A stretch of 64,000 bases of DNA from Toxoplasma gondii ME49. Lineage: Eukaryota > Apicomplexa > Conoidasida > Eucoccidiorida > Sarcocystidae. The notes under the pieces are model-generated. The model ran no database searches and was not told where the DNA came from. It was given only the letters and a program-made list of their open reading frames with translations. Shown here piece after piece: positions 56,701-64,000 of the stretch; the stretch's first letter is position 1, and every line of letters starts with the position of its first letter. Where the stretch lies: the NCBI RefSeq assembly GCF_000006565.2, contig NC_031480.1, forward strand, positions 6,193,170 to 6,257,169, read 5' to 3'. The translations under genes were made by a program, and so were the position numbers.

Positions 56701-59700
56701 GGGTTTGAGGTTGTTTTTGGGTGGTTCTCGTGGGGGTGGTTCGCCATTTTCTGCGTGTATTGCAAGCGTGCAAAGAGCAGGGACAACGCTGTGAACGGTC
56801 TCGGCCGGTGGCTTTCTCGACTGGACGGTGTCCGAAGGGCTCTCGGTGGAGCTTTCCTCCCCTCGATCGGGCGCGGGAGTCGCAGCCAGACCGTACGAAA
56901 GCTCCGGAGATGTGGGGTAGGTGGTAGGGCCTCTCAATGTCTTATCTGAAGGATTTGGGGCTCCTTCTTCCTCTCCCGGCGACGGGATCAGCGGAGGTCG
57001 AGTTCCTCGGCCTGCGGGTACACGGGGACAGTGTCGTGGTAACTCCGCGTGGATAACTGGAGCAAGAGGCAGTGGAAACCCGTCAACAGTTCCTTCTTCT
57101 GCTTCCTCTGCGTGTGAAGACGAATGATCGCGAGTGAAAGAAGGACTGCGAGGGCAAGACCTTCCGATGTCTTCGACGTCCCCCGGGCCAGCCGCACACG
57201 TTGCGAGGCCTCCTTGCTTCTCTGCCTCGGAGAAGCAGCGCTCGAGAAGCTGAAAGTCTTTGTTTGCATGCTCCTCAATCGGCGGAGACACACTGGGAGA
57301 CGCAACTTTCCCCAAAAAATCCAGCAGCTCGCGAGAAGGATTTCGAAGGTCAATCTCGAGGCCCCTCCAGCATGGCACATCCCTCTGCTTCTCTGCGCCT
57401 CTGGAGTCGCCTTCTTCACGTGTCTCCTCCCCTGAGTCGAGGTAACACCGGTGCGCACTCGGATGAGGCCCACGAGGACGCGCTGGTCTTGCGCTTTGTC
57501 TGTCGGATGGCGAAGGCTCCTGGGGGGACAGGGAAGAGTCGGATGGGTCTTTTTCCCGCGTGTCAGCCGTGGACCGAGCAGGGGGATCTTTCCCATCGAC
57601 TTCTTCCTCCTCATGAGACTTTTGTGTGGTGCTGTGCAGCCGCGAGGCCCCGTCAGGACAGACAGGCGAGATCTCTGCCCCTTCCTTTTCGCGGCTGGAT
57701 AGTCCAACTCCACGACTGTGGGGCTGCCACTCGCTATCTCTCTGTCCCTCCTTGTCATTCACCTCGTGGCGACCTGCAGATTGTCTTTCGCGCGGAGTGT
57801 CTTCAACTTCCTGGTGTCTAAGGCCATCTGGAGGAGCCAAAGGCCCTCCCGAAGGGCATGTCCCTCCTTTCTCACGGCTCCGTGGCCCAGAGCTGTCTCC
57901 TCGGGCTCGCGGCGCCGGAAGCGGCAGGCTCCGCGCCGACGCTTCCGGGCGCGCGCTGTTGAAGGAAGAGATAGTGTCGGCAGCGTGGTGAAGGGCAGGA
58001 CCAGAAGACAAAAACGCGGATGTCTGGTTGGCAGACGTCAGAGGAAAGAACGTGGCAGTTCTGCTTTCTTGGAGGAAAGAGCCTTGCCGACAGGGACCGA
58101 GAGAGGAGCTGCTGGCCGAGCTTGAGAGGACGAGGGGGGAAGGGCCCATGGGCCTGGGCAACGTGTGTGTACAGCATAGAGGTAAGACAGGTGGAAGAAG
58201 CGCTGGGGGCGCATCAGCCTCTTCTTCATTTCTCGCGCCGCCCCGCGGCTCATGGAGAGAATCTGCGCTGTTGGTGTGGATGGCAGGGAGAGGACTGAAT
58301 GGGACGAGGCGCGAGACCGGAACGCCGTACATCGCTGAGACGAGCTGGCGGTAGGTGGCGGTATAGACGGCAGACTGGATCTGCGGCGGGACATCCATCC
58401 GTTGAATGAACTGGCTGAGAAATCCCGTGGGACGAAACGGCCAGTCGTAGTTGTGGCAGACAAGGAGACGCACCCGCGGCGGTGTTTCGCCTAGGCGGCT
58501 CCTCTCGATCTCCGTCCGAAGGGCCTCCGTGAAGTCAAAGTGGATGGACGACAAAATCACAATTGTCGGTAGCTCAGACGGTGATAGGCTGCTCTCCAGA
58601 ACTTCAAGGTCCCCCAACTGCAGAAATGAATGCCGAGGCATCTGCTGAAACGCAGAAACAGGTAGACACAACATCTCTGTGACAGGAGGATTCACAAGCT
58701 TGTTCTGGGAGAGTAAACACTGCGAGCTGTTTAGATTTTGAAAGTCTTGGTTTACCGGATCCAGGAGAAACACCTTTCTGCGAAAAAAGTGGGCGAGAAA
58801 CGCGCGGAGAGGTAACAGTCAGGAGAGGAGTGGAACAGCAACAGTAGAGAGACAGTAGGAGAGACAGGAAAGGGGACCAGAGTCTGAGAATAAGGAATTC
58901 TTTTCAGGAGATGAAGAAGCAATGTGGCAGTCTGAGAAGTTCATCGGGCTGGGGGGAGGAGGGGGAAATTTCGGTCGAGGCGGCGCATGCAGGAAGACTC
59001 ATATTTTATCTTAAAACGAACGAGTGTGAACCTACCGAAAATTCATCGGTGGACTGGCGGCGAGTAGCGACGAGCGCTCGCTGGAGCTCAGCCACGACAC
59101 AGTCCATGACTCTTCTTCTGTGGCATTCGTGGACGAGACACCCCATGTCTGACAACACCACGCGGCTCTCTCTGTCAAGTCTGTCACAGAGCGCCGCCGC
59201 TGTCACGTCTGTTCTCTTTGCTCTCGCGTCGCCACTGCACGTCCGTCGTTCCCCTGGTTGCCATACTGTCTCGGGTGTTTGGGGAAGTCTAGCACTCGAG
59301 GCAAGTCTTTGTCTTCCCGCGGACTCCAGCGAGCTTCTCTGTTCAGCTCTTGCACACGCGCTGGTCAAGCGCTCTCCGCTGTTTTGTCCCACGCTGAAGC
59401 GACACGGAGAACCCGAAACGCGACCCTCGGATTCGCCAGTCTCTGCCCTGTCTTCGCTGTGGCTAGGAGACACCGGGAAGGGAGGCGGGGAAACCCTGTC
59501 TCGGGAGGCCATGGCTCCGGGGCGCGTGTCCGGATCTTCTTCGTAAAACAGTTTGACTGCGGAGACGGCGACCTTGAAGAAGCGTGCAGCCATCAACACC
59601 ACTTCTGTTGGGGTGTACAAACGTCCGAGAGAGGAAGAAGCCGAGTCGGAGGGACGGGACACAATGCTCCCCGCTGTCGCTGCACCTTCGGTCTCGATGC

Positions 59701-60796
59701 GCGTACCTTCCGGTGTGGACTTTTCGACATGCGAAGACACAGCCGCCAACGGGCAGCGCAGCAGCAGCGGACAGGAGCAAAGGTCCCAAAAAATGTACTT
59801 GACCGGACCGAAGGCCTGGAAGAATGCCAGCGTCCTCTGGTGCTCTTCGGACGCGTTTGCCTGCCACAAGGGGGACAGCGGAAGCGGCTGAAACTGTGGT
59901 AGAGCCGCTCCAATGGTCTCGTTCCCGGGCGACAGAGGCGTCTGTGCAGCCACCTGTCCAGCTAGCTGAGCAAGAACAATCGAAGAAAGATTCGCGCCGT
60001 GTCCTGTCGACAAGAAAGTCGGCGAACTCTGATTTAAAAGGAAACTCTCTTCATCTTGGTGGCGCGGCAAAAGTATGTCCAACAACGGGCTGGGTACATG
60101 TCCAGGTTCTGAGCATCCTTGATTTCCCCCGCTGGCCCCACGCACACTGGCAGTCTCCCTGCTCCCCCATCCAAGAGGCAGGGATCTCGACAGCCGGACT
60201 GCTGCGCCTTCGTTGCACGTCCCGGGTGTATCTACACCCGGAGACTCTATGAACGGAACACCTCCGCCAGGTGCACGCTCTTCTGTGCGTCTTCGGTCAG
60301 GTAAGAAGGCCATCGGGATGGCGTTTAGCCCAGGACTCACCTGTTGGAAAGTGTTGAGAACGCGAGGGGCGCCGAAGGGACGCTGAGGCGGAGACGTGTA
60401 GGCGACGAGACTCCCCCTTTCCTGATTGCATGCGCCGTTGTTCGTTGGTGACCGAGTGCGCTGAAACTCCTCACCAGTCTCCCCGCCTGATTCTAAAAAC
60501 ACAGAACCCTGCGGCAGAAGCCAGAGGCCTCGCGTATTCTCTCCCGGATTACGGCAACCCACTGCTGGCGGCGGGAACGGCAAACCGTGGGGAGCATTTG
60601 AGGGCACGTTCACCTCCACGAACGGAGATGCGACGGACACGTTCGCCGCAGCTGAACTATGGAGAGGCGTCTGCCATCTCAACTCGGGAAATGAGGTTGC
60701 CTGTCTACCCTGCTGGTGGAGAACCGATAAGGCTGGCGCTTCTGCCTCCAAAGCACCTTGCCCAAAAAAACTCGGTCGGCTTGAGACAAGGGGCAC
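53716..60796 (-). CDS. Giant protein with N-terminal MARF1-like NYN domain and disordered C-terminus
   Basis: Two long frames on the minus strand, about 60796-59023 and about 58780-53716, together encode around 2270 residues. The N-terminal part is Pro/Gly/Ser-rich. A NYN (PIN-fold ribonuclease) domain of MARF1 type can be traced: VKYIFWDLCSCPL (strand 1; Asp at 59781-59783), then MGCLVHECHRRRVMDCVVAE (second Asp at 59102-59104), then LPTIVILSSIHFDFTEALRT and VRLLVCHNYDW. An insertion of about 70 residues interrupts the domain where the two exons meet. In active relatives the third motif is S-T/G-D; here it reads SSI, so catalysis is doubtful. The remaining roughly 1500 residues are Ser/Pro/Glu/Arg-rich and lack visible domains. 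The 5' end is open (no ATG in frame; a possible acceptor lies near 60827), and the internal junction lacks an obvious phase-matching consensus donor. Confidence 0.6.
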
Positions 60797-63700
60797 TGTC
60801 GTGGAAGCATCTGGGCTTCGCTGACCCTGAGAACAAATGACCGAAAGACACCAACGAATTGGCGAGAAGTTAAACCAAATAGGCGCATGGTTGGGGGTTG
60901 AGGCAACTCGCTACGTGGCAGAGAACATCTACCACGAGAGTGAACGTCAGCAAGGATACCAAAAAACAGAAGAAAAACCGTTGGTCAGAATCGATGAGCT
61001 CGTTTCCGAACACGCTTTTTATGGGAACTCATTTTAAGGTTATCAAAAGCAGCTCCCAGTACGCGAAAGCGCCCTGGAACGATGCGCCACACACTGTGAT
61101 TTCGAAGTATGAACGGCTATAGTGAACACCTCTCCAGACGTCCGCGGATTTTACGCGAGCGACTTATCCGTTATTCTCTACCTTGGAGGTTTCATCAGAA
61201 GGTACCACTGCGTAACCTTCCTGGTCTAGTGAGTTACTGAAGCCAAGCAATCCAAAATGAGAGTGGGAGGGTGTGTGTACCCACCCGCTGTTCGCCGTAC
61301 TTTTGCGAGCACACAAGATAACCGAATCTTTTGTTTTCGATTTCCCACGGCGAAAGTGTGTCCTAGCCTCCCAACTACACGAAGCGTGATACTCATTATA
61401 CAATTATCCATAATTCGGCCGTTCCGACACGGGATGTCTCCATGCGCGTATGCATTTATATTTTGAAAAGAAGCCCAGCACCGAGTGTGACGGTATGTTC
61501 TCGCAGAAACTGACGCACTCTGTTGTTGGTAGAGCCTGAGGGAAAGGTCGGTGACGCACTGTGGCCTGGCATGGTTGCGTGCACGTAGTTCTGGCTTGAT
61601 CGTGGGCATTCTGCAAGTGACCTTCTCTTCAGAAAACCGGGACACCTTTCAGTAGATTTTCAGAGAGACGTGCACCTAGCATTCTAAGCAAAAACACCTT
61701 CTGCCTTCCCCCCGATGTGCTCACACCTACAGGAAAACACAGATAGGATGGCCGTGCCTATGGACATGGCTGTATTGTCTACACTGTCTGCAAGTGCAAA
61801 TATACTTATCTGTCGAAATGTGGGAAAGCACCAGTGTGTAGAGGTTCTCCGATGCCTCCAAGTAACCTTGACAACAAAAGCTGACATGTGACATGAATGG
61901 AGACAACAACATTTGTTAAATGCGTTGATTTTTACAATTGTGTTTTTCTGTTTTCAATGGATTGCCGACGGGGAAGTCCTTCCGTGTATGCGTTTCATGG
62001 ACCCACTGCCTTACCGTGTTTCTCCGATGCGAGCTTTTGCACCAAGATGTTCCGGTACAGACAGGCAGACGAGAGCATTATGCAGAGTGCCTTCTCTTTT
62101 CTACCATTTTCACGTCTGTTTCAAACCCCATCCCCTGAATGGCTCCAAAGGCATGAAGTCAGGAGTGAAGTACGTTTTCTGAGAATCAAAAGGCAGCAAA
62201 ACCGCTGCAATGGAAGTGGACGGGCACTTGAATAAACAGCTCCTGTGCGCAAGACTCGTGGAAGAGAAAACCTAAAAAGTATATCCTGCTTCGGCCTCAG
62301 CCAGAAGAACGAGATTCTCGCGGGAGACGCACAACGGCACGCTGGCTGGCATCACGAGGGGAATCCTCGGACAGAACCTCTCATGACATGTTCCCTGCCA
62401 AGTAGTAAGAGGTCCGTTACTGAGAGGAAGATTCTTAAGGAAGCCATCGAAGCTTATAGTCGCAAGGCGCGCCAATACCTGAACAGGCCTGCCTCGCTGC
62501 CTAATAGTTTCGCTCCCTGAATAAGCATCGACAGTGGTACAAGACGAAAAACACTACTCTAGAAAAATTCTCGAAAAATCGAGCCGCCTGGGAGTATTGT
62601 TTTGACTATCCCCTTTCCCCGAATTCGTTTTCACAGAGGTACAACGGTGCTTAACGCTTGGACGGGAAAAGGGAGGTGAGACTCAAGGGCGTTTTTTGAC
62701 TCGAATGCAAAGAAAAAAGGACGATGCAATCGAATGAATCTTGCTAAACCAAATCCGCTCCCGCTTTTGTCGAGGCTGGGGTGAACGAGCACGGTTCGAT
62801 AGACCGGGAGGTGCTGCTCTGTTCTGAAAATGTGAACACGGACAAAGGTAGTCTGCGAAATTGTTTGAGACTGCTCCCGCGCGCACACGTTGTGGTTGAC
62901 GGGAAACGCCGTCGGATTGAGGGAGCCCAAACTACCAACAAGAGGAATGAAAGATGTAATTGCGGAGTGTAAACATTTGGAAACAACAACAGTGCAATAG
63001 CGTTTTTCCTTGAGCATGCAAGCCTAATCTGCTTCACTCCTTAACGTCCCTTGCTTTCGAAAGCAAAAGATCGCCACTTACAAACAAACCAGCTCAGCGG
63101 CAAGCGGTGATTGTTCCCCATCCCGAAGCACCCAGTAGAAAGTTATCCTCCCGCGTGACGGAACAATGTGTCTGTCGACCAAAGCGGCCGAACAGATCAT
63201 GGAAGACAGCTTTTTAGCTGCCATTCTTGTGGGGGGAAAAGGCAGCGACACTTGGCAAAAATATTCTGGTACTGGACCTTCGTCGACGTCTACGGAGACG
63301 TGTGTCCCATCGAACCGGACGGCCAGTCCCCCCTCCTGATACTCAGGACGTCAGCAGACCCCGTCTTGCGGGAAAACCCTATGTACGTTTGCGCAATTGA
63401 CGGGCTACCGATGCATACAGAAATATCGCAGGCGTGGTACCACTGTCAGAAACCGCACCAGCAGCAATTAAACATCTCGAACAGCAATGGCACGATCCCC
63501 GTACTGAAATTTGTTTCCGTTCCCAGAAATGTCATCACCGCTTCTTAATTCGCAACACTCTTCTCCACCACACATTTCACAGGACGGCAAGCACGACGAA
63601 TCTGAGGACCAGTGGAGAACGTCAGGAGAGCTCGTATTGAAAGAATTGTCTCACAAAATGAAAGCACAACTGAGCAATCCCTGTTAGATTTTATTCTGCT

Positions 63701-64000
63701 CTGTCCCCCTCCAAGACCCGAGTGGCTGTTACGATCCCGGCTCATCGACATCTGGAATCGTGCGTGTGTCACAATAACGTGAACTCTTGTGAGGTACACT
63801 CCAACTACGTGTACATCATATATGTGGCACGCCACTCTTCACTGGACAGAGCAAGGCGCCATATGGCTCAAAACATTTGGATACGAGTGACCAGGCATGA
63901 ATCTACAAGAAACTTGCTTGGTTAAGCTAATAAGGAAGAAGCGGTGGAACATGGCACCTTAGCTTGTTCACACATAGAAATCTCTCCACTATTTTTGTCT
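60797..64000. other. Gene-poor right end, no supported gene
   Basis: Should include the promoter or 5' exon of the NYN-type gene. Short plus-strand frames at 61897-62235, 62245-62520 and 63168-63548 have ordinary composition but no consensus exon borders that link them. Composition is more AT-rich than the gene-dense part, and no microsatellite occurs here. Confidence 0.45.

Noticed and set aside
62245..62520. 91-codon plus frame ending in a credible helix (ERKILKEAIEAYSRKARQYL)
   Set aside because: No ATG start and no consensus exon borders could be linked; isolated frame of this length is not convincing.
63168..63548. 126-codon plus frame near the right edge
   Set aside because: Lacks low-complexity bias but also lacks any motif, splice context or neighbour support; may be chance.

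Overview
The window looks like nuclear DNA of a cyst-forming coccidian (Toxoplasma / Hammondia / Neospora type). The evidence is intron-rich genes with GT-AG junctions and pyrimidine-rich acceptors, balanced base composition, many (TA)n microsatellites in introns and spacers, and proteins swollen by Ser-rich, Glu/Arg-rich and Ala/Gly-rich low-complexity segments. There is no operon structure, rRNA, CRISPR, insertion sequence or clear tRNA. Species cannot be decided from sequence reading alone. Exon models below come from reading frame, splice consensus and codon-phase agreement; none was checked against transcripts or databases.

Left part, mostly plus strand: a possible gene tail (1-1271); a multi-exon gene for an organellar RNA-binding type alpha-helical repeat protein (RAP/FAST/heptatricopeptide class, 3677-12713), followed by a phase-consistent chain of further exons (about 12981-18202) that may be its C-terminal part or a separate gene; a protein with two RanBP2-type zinc fingers (19359-23865); and an unresolved stretch with candidate mini-exons (24.9-25.7 kb).

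Middle: a divergent pair shares a roughly 770-bp spacer. Rab geranylgeranyltransferase beta subunit lies on the minus strand (26809-28852) and mitochondrial ribosomal protein mL46 on the plus strand (29619-32669). These are the two most secure functional calls.

Right part, 33.9-60.8 kb: a head-to-tail cluster entirely on the minus strand. In transcription order from the right it holds a giant, mostly disordered protein with a MARF1-like NYN (PIN-fold nuclease) domain; an acidic unknown protein; a short PH-like protein; a 1421-residue unknown protein whose ATG is fixed by an upstream stop; a gene of unknown function; a KH-domain RNA-binding protein; and another unknown protein. The last 3.2 kb (60.8-64 kb) shows no gene I can support.

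Functionally the recognisable genes fall into RNA biology (RAP-type, RanBP2 zinc finger, KH, NYN), mitochondrial translation (mL46, probably the RAP-type protein) and vesicle traffic (RabGGTase beta). No known pathway ties neighbours together; apart from the divergent pair, nothing suggests co-regulation.
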